Assembly: GCA_016867395.1 (NCBI GenBank)
Contig: VGJS01000047.1
Location: 1 to 32,114 of the forward strand
From: Candidatus Handelsmanbacteria bacterium
Lineage (GTDB): Bacteria; Latescibacterota; UBA2968; UBA8231
Direction of reading: 5' to 3'
DNA length: 32,114 bases
This document shows, one piece after another, positions 24,322 to 32,114 of this stretch; position 1 is the stretch's first letter; each line of letters begins with the position of its first letter. Below the pieces are notes generated by a model. That model was not told the DNA's origin, ran no database searches, and worked only from the letters and a program-made list of their open reading frames with translations. The translations under genes and the position numbers were made by a program.

Positions 24322-25425
24322 GTGAACGACTTCTCGGCCTTGGATCAAGCCATCGAACAGAGCATCGCCCAGGGCCTCACCCCCTGCCTCGCCCTCGCCT
24401 GCGGGCAGGGCAACCGCCTGAGTTACTCCAGGATCATGGGCTGGGCCAGCCTGCTACCCCAACCCCGGCCGGTGTCGGAACACACCCTCTTCGACCTGGC
24501 CTCCCTCACCAAGGTGCTGGTCACCACCCTGCTAGTGATACAGGAGTGCGAAGCCGGCCGCCTGGACCTGGACGCCCCCCTCGACCGCCTGCTGCCCTCC
24601 CACTATTCTCCCGACAAGGCGGAACTCACCCTGCGGCTCCTGCTGGCCCACGCCGCTGGCCTGCCGGCCCATGTGCCCTTCTACCGCAACCGCTCCCCCG
24701 AACCTCTCGATCCGGGGGCCCAGCGACTGGAGGTTTTTCGCGCTGTGCGCGAAACCCCCCTGTCCTCCCCCCCAGGTACCCGCACCCTCTACAGCGACCT
24801 GGGCTTCATCCTGATGGGGGAGTTGCTGGAGCTTTTGACCGGAGTCCGCCTCGATCGCCTGAGCGAGCAGCGCCTCTTTTCCCCCCTTGGTCTATCGCAG
24901 ACCTTTTTCGTGTACCAGGACGCCCCCCTATCCCTGTCGCGCCGCCCGGAGGCCGACTTTGCAGCCACCGAGCAATGCCCCTGGCGCGGCCGGGTGGTCT
25001 GCGGCCAGGTCCACGACGAAAACGCCTACCTGCTGCGCGGGGTGGCCGGGCACGCCGGCCTCTTTTCCACCCTCGGCGAGATGCAGTCCCTGGCTTGCCT
25101 ACTCCTGCGCTGCCTGGCGGGCCACAGCCCCTTCCTCAGCGCCGGCGCCCTGGCAGAATTCACCCGCCGCCAATATCTTACCCCGGACTCCTCGCGGGCC
25201 CTGGGTTGGGACACCCCCTCCACGGGCACCACTTGCGGCCGCCACTTCTCCCCCCACGCCTTTGGCCACACCGGCTTCACCGGCACCTCCCTGTGGCTGG
25301 ACCCCGAGGGCGAACGTTTCGTGGTTCTGCTCAGCAACCGAATCCACCCCAGCCGCGAGAACAGCCAGTTCCAGCCTCTCAGGCCCCAACTGCACAACCT
25401 GGCGATGGCCGCCCTGACGACCTGA
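24322..25425 (+). CDS. Serine hydrolase, class C beta-lactamase/PBP4-like fold
   Basis: This family includes D-alanyl-peptidases, esterases and class C beta-lactamases. I chose GTG 24322, which gives MNDFSALDQAIEQSIAQG and follows GGGAG at 24306-24310; an upstream TTG at 24265 is possible, but its extra residues look non-coding and overlap the divergent promoter. The 367-residue product has the SxxK motif SLTK (S61-K64), a YxN-like YSD (156-158, aspartate in place of asparagine), the motif QVHDENAYLLRGVAGHAGLF (228-247) and HTG (315-317). No signal peptide is visible, which argues against a periplasmic antibiotic-resistance role. It is divergent from the MerR operon and 28 bases upstream of the lipocalin-like gene. 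Confidence 0.88.
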   Translation: MNDFSALDQAIEQSIAQGLTPCLALACGQGNRLSYSRIMGWASLLPQPRPVSEHTLFDLASLTKVLVTTLLVIQECEAGRLDLDAPLDRLLPSHYSPDKAELTLRLLLAHAAGLPAHVPFYRNRSPEPLDPGAQRLEVFRAVRETPLSSPPGTRTLYSDLGFILMGELLELLTGVRLDRLSEQRLFSPLGLSQTFFVYQDAPLSLSRRPEADFAATEQCPWRGRVVCGQVHDENAYLLRGVAGHAGLFSTLGEMQSLACLLLRCLAGHSPFLSAGALAEFTRRQYLTPDSSRALGWDTPSTGTTCGRHFSPHAFGHTGFTGTSLWLDPEGERFVVLLSNRIHPSRENSQFQPLRPQLHNLAMAALTT

Positions 25426-25453
25426 ACCTTCCACTCATCAAAGGAGATCACTG

Positions 25454-26199
25454 ATGGGACGCCTTCTTTTTTTTTGCTCCCATTCGCCGTGCCCGCCTTC
25501 GGGCAGCCGGAGAAGCTGATCGGCACCTGGGAACTCCTTCCGCCCCCCGAAGAACAGGAGGCTGGCATGGTCCTTCATCTCGAATTTAGGGCTGGGGGCC
25601 AGTTCGAAGTGAGGGGCGAGTCGGTCTCCAGCGCCGAGCAACTCTTCGCCGACGAGGAGGGTGAACCGGCGGGCAAACTCCTGCGGGCCGCTGGCCTAGC
25701 CCAGGCGGACTCCAGCAACCAGGAACTCCCAGACTTCGAGATCGGCGACGAGTTACTGGCAGAACTCCTTGCGCGGATCTTCCCCGACACCCTGACCGTC
25801 GCCGTGTCGATCACCGGGACCTGGGAGGCCGATGAAACGCGGCTGCGGCTGGACGGGCAAACCTCCCAGATGCGCGTGAACGGCCATGAGCCCGGTGCGT
25901 TCTTCGAACAGATGGCCCGCGATCTGGCCAGAGAAATGGCCGAGGCGCTGGAGATCCCGGCGGAGGATTTTCCGGCCTTTGAGGCCGAGATCGTCGCAGG
26001 GTTCTCGGAAGGCGCCGAAGGCAATCTGCTTGAGGGGGAGTTCGGCCCTGACGACTTAGACACGGAAGGCACCTATGCAATCGAGGAGGGCGTGCTCACC
26101 ATCACCGACGTGGAAGGCGAGCTCACCCGTTTCCAGCAGGTGACGATCAGCGCCGTCGAAGTCCTCAGCTGGGGGCAGTCGAAAAGGGCCGGGCGCTAG
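25454..26199 (+). CDS. Secreted lipocalin-like protein, frame interrupted at a T9 tract in the signal peptide
   Basis: A near-perfect ribosome binding site (AAAGGAGAT, from 25440) precedes ATG 25454, which reads MGRLLFF and then leaves frame at nine T residues (25467-25475). With ten T residues the frame would continue as LLPFAVPAFGQPEKLIGTWEL, a signal peptide followed by a lipocalin-like GTW motif, and run to TAG 26199 (248 residues). A second VSITGTWEADETRLRL strand pair occurs later, and the protein is acidic. The long second frame has normal coding character, so the gene is real. The missing T may be a sequencing error, phase variation or a slippage site. Function is unknown; a secreted ligand-binding protein is a fair guess. 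Confidence 0.7.
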
Positions 26200-27128
26200 A
26201 CCTTCAGTCCGGCGACGCTGAAGTAGCGGAAGCCCGTGTCGCAGAGCATGGTGACCAGGCGCTTGCCCGGCCCCAGCCTTTGGGCCACCTGCAGCGCCGC
26301 CGCCACGTTGGCCCCTGAGGAGGGCCCCACCAGCAAGCCCTCCTCGCGGGCCAGCCGGCGGGTGTAATGGAAGGCATCCTCGTCCTCGATGGCCACAACC
26401 TCGTCCACCACCGCCTGCGACAGGACCGCGGGCACAAAGCCGGCGCCGATGCCCTGGATGCCGTGCAGGCCCGGCTTGCCCCCCGCAAGCACGGGGGAGC
26501 GCGCCGGCTCCACCGCCGCGATATGGATGCCCGGCACCTGGGCCTTGAGCACCTCCCCCACCCCGGTGATGGTCCCTCCGGTGCCCACCCCTGCCACAAA
26601 GGCGTCCAGCTGCCCGCCAGTGGCTTCGAGGATCTCGCGGGCCGTGGTCCGGCGGTGGGCCTCGGGGTTGGCCGGATTGCCGAACTGCTGGGGCATGAAC
26701 ACCCCTTCGGGGTCCCGGGCCTTGAGTTCCTCCGCCTTGCGTATGGCCCCGGCCATGTCCTCGGCCGCCGGGGTGAGCACGATGCGCGCCCCGTAGCTGG
26801 CCATCACCTGCCGCCGTTCCAGGCTCATGCTCTCCGGCATGGTCAGCACCAGCGGGTAACCCAGCGCCGCGGCGGCCATCGCCAGGGCGATGCCGGTGTT
26901 GCCGCTGGTGGACTCGACGATGGTCATGCCCTGCCGCAGCGCCCCCCGCTCCTGGGCGTCGCGGATCATCCGCACCCCGATGCGGTCCTTGACGCTGCCG
27001 CCCGGGTTGTGCGACTCCAGCTTGGCCCACAACTGGCCACCCCCGGCGGGGACCAGGCGCCGCAGCTCGACCAGCGGGGTGTCCCCGATGGCGTCCAGGA
27101 TACTGTCCACGACCTTCAGCCCGAACAT
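26196..27128 (-). CDS. cysK: Cysteine synthase (O-acetylserine sulfhydrylase), CysK type
   Basis: Cysteine synthase makes L-cysteine from O-acetylserine and sulfide with PLP. The 310-residue product has the PLP lysine K47 in NPGGSVKDRIG, the substrate loop ESTSGNTGIALA (72-83), the phosphate-binding GVGTGGTITGVG and GPSSGANVAAAL near the end. Length matches CysK. Its start lies 4 bases after the Wza-like stop, so it is the last gene of that operon, and its stop overlaps the opposite-strand lipocalin-like stop by 4 bases (CTAG). CysK versus CysM cannot be separated with certainty. Confidence 0.95.
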   Translation of the reverse strand: MFGLKVVDSILDAIGDTPLVELRRLVPAGGGQLWAKLESHNPGGSVKDRIGVRMIRDAQERGALRQGMTIVESTSGNTGIALAMAAAALGYPLVLTMPESMSLERRQVMASYGARIVLTPAAEDMAGAIRKAEELKARDPEGVFMPQQFGNPANPEAHRRTTAREILEATGGQLDAFVAGVGTGGTITGVGEVLKAQVPGIHIAAVEPARSPVLAGGKPGLHGIQGIGAGFVPAVLSQAVVDEVVAIEDEDAFHYTRRLAREEGLLVGPSSGANVAAALQVAQRLGPGKRLVTMLCDTGFRYFSVAGLKV

Positions 27129-27132
27129 CGGC

Positions 27133-28299
27133 TCAATTGCCCTGCGCGGTGGAATCGGCCGGCACCGGCAGTTTGCCCGTCCCCGGCAGGGGCTGGGTGA
27201 AGATCTGGGGGCCAGTGGTGGCCGGCGGGGGCCCGGTGTTCAGCCACTGGCTGCCGCCGGTGGTGTAGATGTTGCCGTAGGTGCCCGGCAGCAAGAGCAG
27301 GTCGAGCAGCGGCTTGATCTTGGCGATGGCATCGTTGAGGTCGCCGATGAAGCTGCGCGAGGCGTAGATCACGTCGTTGCTTTCGAGGGGAACGTTTCTG
27401 TCCAAGTCCTCTCCCTTTACCAGGCGCTCGTAGTTGAGGGAGAACATCCGCGGGGTCCCGTCGACGTTGCGGATAACCCGGACATCGCTGCGGATCGCCT
27501 CATCGGTCAGGCCCCCGGCCTGGCCTATCGCTTCGAGGAAGGTGACATCCTCAGAAAAGACGAACACGCTGGGGTTCCGGAACTCGCCGAGCACGACCAC
27601 CTTCTTGCTCTGGCGGGCGATGCCGGGCACAAAAAGCATGTCGTCCGCCTGTAGCACCACGTTCTCGCGCGGATCACCGGTCTGGAGCACCCGCTGGATG
27701 TTGAGGCGGTAGGATTTGTCGCCCCGGATGAGCTGCACCCGGTCGAGTTGGGCGTCCGGGGTGGTGCCGCCGGCATCGAGCAGCATATCCAGCACCCTGA
27801 TCTTGCCCTTGACTGGGTAGCGGCCCGGACCGGTCTTTTGCCCGGCGACGGTGAAAACCGAGAGGATAGCGCCCTGCACCAAAACCATTTTGCTCTTGTA
27901 ATCGGCGACCTCCATATCCAGCTTGGGGTCGCGCAGGTAGCGGCGCAGCTCGTTGGTCAGGCTCTCGTCCAACTCGCTGACCGTCAGGCCAGCGGCCCGG
28001 ATGTTTTCCACCAGGCTGAAGGAGATGTTGCCGTCGTTGCGGACAACCACACGCTCGCGCACCATCTCCAAGCCCCGCAGCACCATGTCGAGTCCGTCGC
28101 CGGGCCCCAGCACGTACTCGACGACCCCGCGGGTCTCGGTATAGGCCTGCTTGGCCGGGTCGTAGGGGATGTTCTCGATCAGATCCGGCCCCGAGGGCGG
28201 CGGCAACTCCCTGGACACCGACTGCGAGGAACTGCCACAGCCAGCCAACAACGCCGCCGCCAGGGTGGCCAGCAGCCAACAAAGCATCGTTGTCTTCAT
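27133..28299 (-). CDS. Wza-type polysaccharide export outer-membrane lipoprotein
   Basis: Wza-type proteins form the periplasmic and outer-membrane channel for capsule or exopolysaccharide. The 388-residue product has a lipoprotein signal with lipobox LLAGC (C21), a Poly_export domain (about 60-145, starting EYVLGPGDGLDMVLRG) and two SLBB-type domains, the first around GPGRYPVKGKIRVLDML and the second around VVVLGEFRNPSVFVFSED. VLQADDMLFVPG and PLESNDVIYAS are typical strand pairs. The C-terminus is short and proline-rich, without the amphipathic helix that crosses the outer membrane in E. coli Wza. Its ATG overlaps the TGA of the preceding gene. A Wzc-type partner is encoded at 3413-6517. 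Confidence 0.93.
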   Translation of the reverse strand: MKTTMLCWLLATLAAALLAGCGSSSQSVSRELPPPSGPDLIENIPYDPAKQAYTETRGVVEYVLGPGDGLDMVLRGLEMVRERVVVRNDGNISFSLVENIRAAGLTVSELDESLTNELRRYLRDPKLDMEVADYKSKMVLVQGAILSVFTVAGQKTGPGRYPVKGKIRVLDMLLDAGGTTPDAQLDRVQLIRGDKSYRLNIQRVLQTGDPRENVVLQADDMLFVPGIARQSKKVVVLGEFRNPSVFVFSEDVTFLEAIGQAGGLTDEAIRSDVRVIRNVDGTPRMFSLNYERLVKGEDLDRNVPLESNDVIYASRSFIGDLNDAIAKIKPLLDLLLLPGTYGNIYTTGGSQWLNTGPPPATTGPQIFTQPLPGTGKLPVPADSTAQGN

Positions 28300-29505
28300 C
28301 GAATCTTCTTATCCGCTGTCGAGGAGGGTCGCCTCAGGAGCCAGCACAACTGCCTGCCCCCGCGCCCCATTGACTGGAACAGGCGCAGGGCGTGGGCCAG
28401 GGAAACAGCAGAGCGGGGAGGCGCGGGAAGACCTGCAGCAGCACCTTGGGCTGGGGGAAACAGGTCTCCAGCAGGAACCAGCAGCGGCGGCACAGCGAGG
28501 GAATGCTGTACGCCCACAGCCCATCCCCCCACTCGCCGCCCAGGCGATTGCCGTAGATCCGGCCCAACAACCGCGCCTTACCGGGGCGCACGGGGGTGCG
28601 TTCCAGCAGGACCTCGGCTGGATCGGGCAGCCATCCTCCGGCCCGCCCCAGGAAGAGCAGCCCGTAGACCAGGGGCCGGACTAGGTTGTAGCGCCGGGCC
28701 TTCTCTTTGAGGCGCCCCCAGTCCAGTCCGGCCCACAACAATAACTGCAAATGCACCAACCAGGTGAGGCACCCGAAGCTGTGCCTGAGGGCGTGGACGG
28801 CCGTGTAGGGGGCCGTGTCCTCCGGGCCCATCACCCGCAATTCGGCGCCCTCGACGTGGCTGAGGTGCCTGTCGGCCCAGACCTCGCCGGGGTCCATCCA
28901 GCCGGCGAAGCGGCGGGTGCGGATACGCGCGGCGTTGAGCAGCTCCTCGTGCAGGTCAAAGGCCAGTTCCCCATCCGTCCACAGCCCGGGGTGGCGCGGC
29001 AGAGGGGCAAAGCCCGCCGCGGCCAACTGTACTCTGAAAGCAACTGCTGTCCCCGGCCTGACCAGCAGCTCTAAATCGCCCATCGGCCGGCACCCCAGAT
29101 CGGGGTAGAAAAGCAGCAACGAGGCCCCCGGCAAGAGCAGCACCTGCTCGCATCCGGCCCAGCCGCCGCAGGGCGGCGAAATCGGCTCCCGGCCGTCCGC
29201 CGGTAGGAAACCCGCCAGGCGCGGCCCAGCCCCTGTGGGAGGACCAGCGAGGCCGCGGCGATGGGCTGTATTGGATGATCGTACGTGTCCTCGGCGATAA
29301 TCTTCAATTGGCCCTTCAGCAGGATACAAAGTCCCTTGCTGGCCTCTCCCCGTTTCCATGCCGCAGCCCTCTCGGCCACCGCTTTGGGTTTGGCAGCCCG
29401 CAGCATGAGTTGAAGGTCGGGCGTGGGCAACCGGGCGAAGACCGGGCCGTGCAGCAGCTTCTGCAGCAGGGCCTGGGCCTTGGCCGAGGGCGCTTTTTTG
29501 GTCAT
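28296..29505 (-). CDS. Nucleotidyltransferase-like protein, interrupted by two apparent frameshifts
   Basis: ATG 29505 overlaps the DUF255 stop (ATGA), and a TGA at 28298-28296 overlaps the Wza-like start in the same way, which fixes the gene's ends. Three frames carry the coding signal. The first (29505 to about 29225) reads [18 protein letters not shown] and includes [16 protein letters not shown]. The middle (about 29225-28405) has [30 protein letters not shown] and FDLHEELLN, resembling uncharacterised nucleotidyltransferases (PF14907 type) often found in polysaccharide loci. The last reads [18 protein letters not shown] to KKIR. Each switch equals one missing base, at CGCGCCTGG and at TGTTTCCC. 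The first segment vaguely recalls a cyclic-nucleotide-binding N-terminus, with low confidence. It is a decayed gene or carries consensus errors. Confidence 0.65.
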
Positions 29506-31616
29506 CCCGACCCTCCGCGGCGCACGGGCGGCGCCAGCATGGCGTTCAGGGCATCCCCCTCGTCTACCGGAGACGAGCAGGTCTGGTTGCGGCACACGTA
29601 GGCGGCCGGCCGGTGGGCCGGCACCTTGCCCTCCAGCAGAGGCAGGTCCGCGGCGGCGGCCCAGGGGTCGTCCCCCACCGCCAGCCCCAGCAGCACCTTG
29701 GCCGGCAGGAAGGAGCTGCGCGCCGCTCCCAGCAGGGACTCGGCCCCAGGCCCCACCACGGCGACCTGGCAGGATTCGCTGAGAAAAAAGTCGAGGGCAC
29801 AGAGCATCTGAGCGCTGGCCCCTGGCAACTGCCGCATCTGGCCGGCAAAGAGGCGCAGCACCTGTTCGGCCCGGTCCCGCAGTTCCCCCTGGCCGGTCAG
29901 TTCCCCCAGGCGCAGCAGCACCAGCGCCCCCAAGGCATTGCCCGAGGGGATGGGGTTGTCATAGGGGCTTTTGGTGCGCGCGATCAGCGGGGCCGCCCCC
30001 GCCGACGCAAAGAAAAACCCGCCCTCCTCCGGGTCCCAAAAACGCTCCAGCATTGCCGCGCAGTGCTGGCGGGCCGCCCGTAGCCAGCGCCGGTCAAAGG
30101 TGGCTTCGTACAGATCCACCAGGCCATTGATCAGCGAGGCGTAATCGTCCTGGTATGCCTCCAGCACCGCCTGACCTCCGGCATAGCTGTGGCGCAGGCT
30201 CTCGGCCCCCCCCATACTTTCCAGAATGAAATCTGCCGCCCCGGCCGCAGCCCGCACGTACCGCCCCTCACCCAGGATCTGGCCGGCCCTCGCCAGGGCG
30301 CTGATCATCAGCCCGTTCCAGGAAACGATGACCTTGTCATCCAACCCCGGAGCCACCCGCCCCTGCCTGAGAGCCAGCAATTGGCGCCGGCCCTGGGCCA
30401 CCTCGCTTTCCAGCGTCTCCACCTCCACCCCCAGCAACCTGGCCACCCCCACCACCGGGGCGGCGACGTGCAGCACGCTCCTGCCCTGCTCGAAATTCCC
30501 CTCCTCGCTGACCCCGTAGTACCGGTTGAAGAGCAGCGCCCTTTCCGGGCCCAGCGCCGCAGTCACCTCAGCGGGGTCCCAGGCGAAGTACCTGCCCTCC
30601 TCACCCTCGCTGTCGGCGTCCTGGGCCGCGCAGAACCCCCCCCCCGGATGGACCAGTTCGCGCAAGGTGTATTCCAGGGTCTCCTCCACCACCTGCCGAT
30701 AGTGCGCATCGCCGGTAAGCTGGTACGCCTCCAGGTACACCCAGGTGAGCAGGGCGTTGTCGTAGAGCATCTTCTCGAAATGGGGTATCAACCAGCGCTC
30801 GTCCACCGAGTAGCGGTGGAATCCGCCGCCCAGTTGGTCGTAGATCCCGCCGGCGGCCATCTTCTTCAGGCTGGTCTCCACCATCTCCAGGGTCTCGGGG
30901 GCCCCAGTGCGCCGGTGCTGGCGCAGGAGCAGGGCCAGGCTCATGGAAGCGGGGAACTTGGGCGCCTGGCCAAAACCTCCGTGCGCCGAATCGAAATTGG
31001 CCCCGAAGGCGCGGCAGGCCCGGTCGATCAGCTCAAAGGAGAGTTCGGCCTCCCCCCCGCGCAGGGCCGCGTTCTGCCGCAAGGCCTCGGTCAGCCTGGA
31101 AGCCTGCTGTTCAGCCTGGTCGCGGTGTTGCCCATAAAAGTCGGCCACAGCGCGAAGAACCTTGGGAAAGCCGGGTCGCCCGTACCGGTCGGTGGGCGGA
31201 AAGTAGGTGCCCCCGTAGAAGGGACGCTGATCCGGGGTGAGGAAGACAGTCATGGGCCAGCCCCCGCTGCCGGTCATGGCCTGCACCGCCACCATGTAGA
31301 TCTCGTCGAGATCGGGCCTCTCCTCGCGGTCCACCTTGATGTTGACGAAACGCTCGTTCATCAGGCGGGCGATCTCCTCGCTCTCGAATGATTCCCTCTC
31401 CATGACGTGGCACCAGTGGCAGGCCGAGTACCCCACCGAAAGCAGGATGGGCCGGTCCTCCTCCCGAGCCCTGGCGAGGGCCTCCTCACCCCAGGGATAC
31501 CAGTCCACCGGGTTGTGGGCGTGTTGGCGCAAATAGGGGCTGGTCTCGGCCCCCAAGCGGTTGGGGCGGCCCCTGGCCTCGGTGCTGCCGCGAGGGTCAG
31601 TCAAGTCTAAGCTCAT
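29502..31616 (-). CDS. DUF255/YyaL (SPATA20-like) thioredoxin-domain protein
   Basis: Members combine an N-terminal thioredoxin-like domain with a long (alpha/alpha)6 glycosidase-like domain; their substrate is not established. I chose ATG 31616; GGGAGG lies only two bases upstream, closer than usual, but the family's conserved start [20 protein letters not shown] follows soon after. The 704-residue product has the redox-type motif [72 protein letters not shown] and [17 protein letters not shown], all typical. It has no signal peptide. It is the first gene of a minus-strand operon with the nucleotidyltransferase-like gene, the Wza-like gene and cysK. Confidence 0.93.
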   Translation of the reverse strand: MSLDLTDPRGSTEARGRPNRLGAETSPYLRQHAHNPVDWYPWGEEALARAREEDRPILLSVGYSACHWCHVMERESFESEEIARLMNERFVNIKVDREERPDLDEIYMVAVQAMTGSGGWPMTVFLTPDQRPFYGGTYFPPTDRYGRPGFPKVLRAVADFYGQHRDQAEQQASRLTEALRQNAALRGGEAELSFELIDRACRAFGANFDSAHGGFGQAPKFPASMSLALLLRQHRRTGAPETLEMVETSLKKMAAGGIYDQLGGGFHRYSVDERWLIPHFEKMLYDNALLTWVYLEAYQLTGDAHYRQVVEETLEYTLRELVHPGGGFCAAQDADSEGEEGRYFAWDPAEVTAALGPERALLFNRYYGVSEEGNFEQGRSVLHVAAPVVGVARLLGVEVETLESEVAQGRRQLLALRQGRVAPGLDDKVIVSWNGLMISALARAGQILGEGRYVRAAAGAADFILESMGGAESLRHSYAGGQAVLEAYQDDYASLINGLVDLYEATFDRRWLRAARQHCAAMLERFWDPEEGGFFFASAGAAPLIARTKSPYDNPIPSGNALGALVLLRLGELTGQGELRDRAEQVLRLFAGQMRQLPGASAQMLCALDFFLSESCQVAVVGPGAESLLGAARSSFLPAKVLLGLAVGDDPWAAAADLPLLEGKVPAHRPAAYVCRNQTCSSPVDEGDALNAMLAPPVRRGGSG

Positions 31617-31886
31617 GTCCTCCCGATCGTTACAAATGTAATTAGGGAGCCACGAATAAACAATGAAACGCGCGCTTCGCCCCGACGGGTGGTGTATCCC
31701 CCTGCCGCCACCTCTGTTTCCCCCGCTGCAAGGTCGGCCTCGCCTGGTTTCCCGATCGCATCGCCCCAAATCCCAGCCGCAGGGCAACTTAACCCTCCAC
31801 CCCTCCCTCTAGCACGACCTCTCCTACCCCCAGGGCAACCTGGTCCCCGGATCAGCCCATCCATCCCCCATCCCAGGAGGTTTTCC
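31617..31886. promoter_or_regulatory. Divergent intergenic region between the DUF255 gene and ssb
   Basis: This 270-base stretch must hold promoters for both directions. Leftward, TTCATT and TAATTA with a 17-base spacer (about 31635-31665) are a weak candidate. The part next to ssb is very C-rich (minus strand G-rich) with no clear -10/-35 pair. An AGGAGG ribosome binding site for ssb is at 31875-31880. Confidence 0.4.
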
Positions 31887-32114
31887 ATGTCTGAAATCAG
31901 AATGCCCAGCATCAATCAGGCAGCCCTCGCAGGCCGCCTGGTTCAGGACCCAGAGCTGCGCCAAAGCGAGAGCGGCGCCCTGCACGTAAGTAGCCCGCCT
32001 GGCCGTCAATCACTCCTACCGCGACGGCAACAACGAGTGGCAGGAGGTGGCCTCCTTCTTCAACATCGTCCTCTGGCACAAGCAGGCCAAGTACGCCGCC
32101 AGCGGCCTGCTTAA
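31887..32114 (+). CDS. ssb: Single-stranded DNA-binding protein, 5' part, frameshifted
   Basis: SSB coats single-stranded DNA in replication and repair. ATG 31887 follows AGGAGG with a 6-base spacer. The first frame reads MSEIRMPSINQAALAGRLVQ and then DPELRQSESGALHV, the normal start of an OB-fold SSB. Between 31988 and 31993 the frame changes by one extra base; the next frame continues ARLAVNHSYRDGNNEWQEVA and then SFFNIVLWHKQAKYAASGL, the correct continuation, to the right edge. SSB is essential, so a consensus error or a second ssb copy elsewhere is more likely than a dead gene. Confidence 0.82.
   Translation: MSEIRMPSINQAALAGRLVQDPELRQSESGALHVSSPPGRQSLLPRRQQRVAGGGLLLQHRPLAQAGQVRRQRPA

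Noticed and set aside
26056..27030. A 324-codon minus-strand frame overlapping cysK in another phase
   Set aside because: The translation is Gly/Arg/Ala-rich without motifs, while cysK in the correct frame has all catalytic motifs.
31986..31992. GTAAGTA in the ssb gene, resembling an intron 5' end
   Set aside because: A single extra base explains the frame change; there is no matching intron sequence and the gene is bacterial.
1..32114. tRNA, rRNA or CRISPR arrays
   Set aside because: No cloverleaf with a conserved T-arm, no rRNA segments and no regularly spaced repeats of CRISPR size were found by eye.

Overview
The window comes from a GC-rich Gram-negative bacterium. An outer-membrane polysaccharide export lipoprotein (Wza type), an inner-membrane Wzc-type kinase and a MurE with the DNPR motif (meso-diaminopimelate peptidoglycan) all point that way. 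I cannot name the phylum. The gene order does not match a familiar model organism, and an uncultured lineage is likely. Nearly all genes from 3.4 to 24.2 kb and from 26.2 to 31.6 kb lie on the minus strand.

Layout. (1) 1-3412 is a graveyard of mobile elements, visibly less GC-rich than the rest. It holds the end of an IS3-type element, a frameshifted and truncated IS256-type transposase, a frameshifted ankyrin-repeat gene, one intact small gene of unknown function with its own terminator, and a multiply broken IS481-type element next to the end of the division operon. (2) 3413-20128 is one long minus-strand division and cell-wall (dcw) operon: promoter and MraZ operator, mraZ, rsmH, ftsL, ftsI (with PASTA), murE, murF, ftsW, murC, ftsQ, ftsA, ftsZ. 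It then runs on into a KptA-type RNA 2'-phosphotransferase and a giant Wzc-like tyrosine kinase that carries an extra transmembrane helix and a SPOR domain. mraY, murD, murG, murB and ddl are not in the cluster. (3) 20243-24302 holds trmB and a sulfur-trafficking operon: a cysteine-rich MerR regulator, an A-type Fe-S carrier, a cysteine desulfurase and an N-terminal rhodanese-MoeB fusion, ending in a clear terminator. (4) 24322-26199 (+) holds a serine beta-lactamase-fold hydrolase and a secreted lipocalin-like protein whose signal peptide is interrupted by a T9 tract. (5) 26196-31616 (-) is an operon of a DUF255/YyaL thioredoxin-domain protein, a frameshifted nucleotidyltransferase-like gene, a Wza-like lipoprotein and cysteine synthase. 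(6) 31887-32114 (+) is the start of ssb, frameshifted.

How it fits together. The MraZ-controlled operon makes peptidoglycan precursors, the septal synthase and the divisome, and ends with a capsule/exopolysaccharide co-polymerase kinase bearing a SPOR domain, a module that elsewhere binds septal peptidoglycan. This suggests polysaccharide export tied to the division site; the likely partner Wza lies about 20 kb away. Cysteine synthase, cysteine desulfurase, A-type carrier and rhodanese-MoeB form a plausible sulfur route from cysteine to Fe-S clusters and sulfur carrier proteins.

Several otherwise good genes (lipocalin-like, nucleotidyltransferase-like, ssb) are broken by single-base indels, some in homopolymers. 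Assembly error, phase variation and true decay cannot be told apart from the sequence alone.
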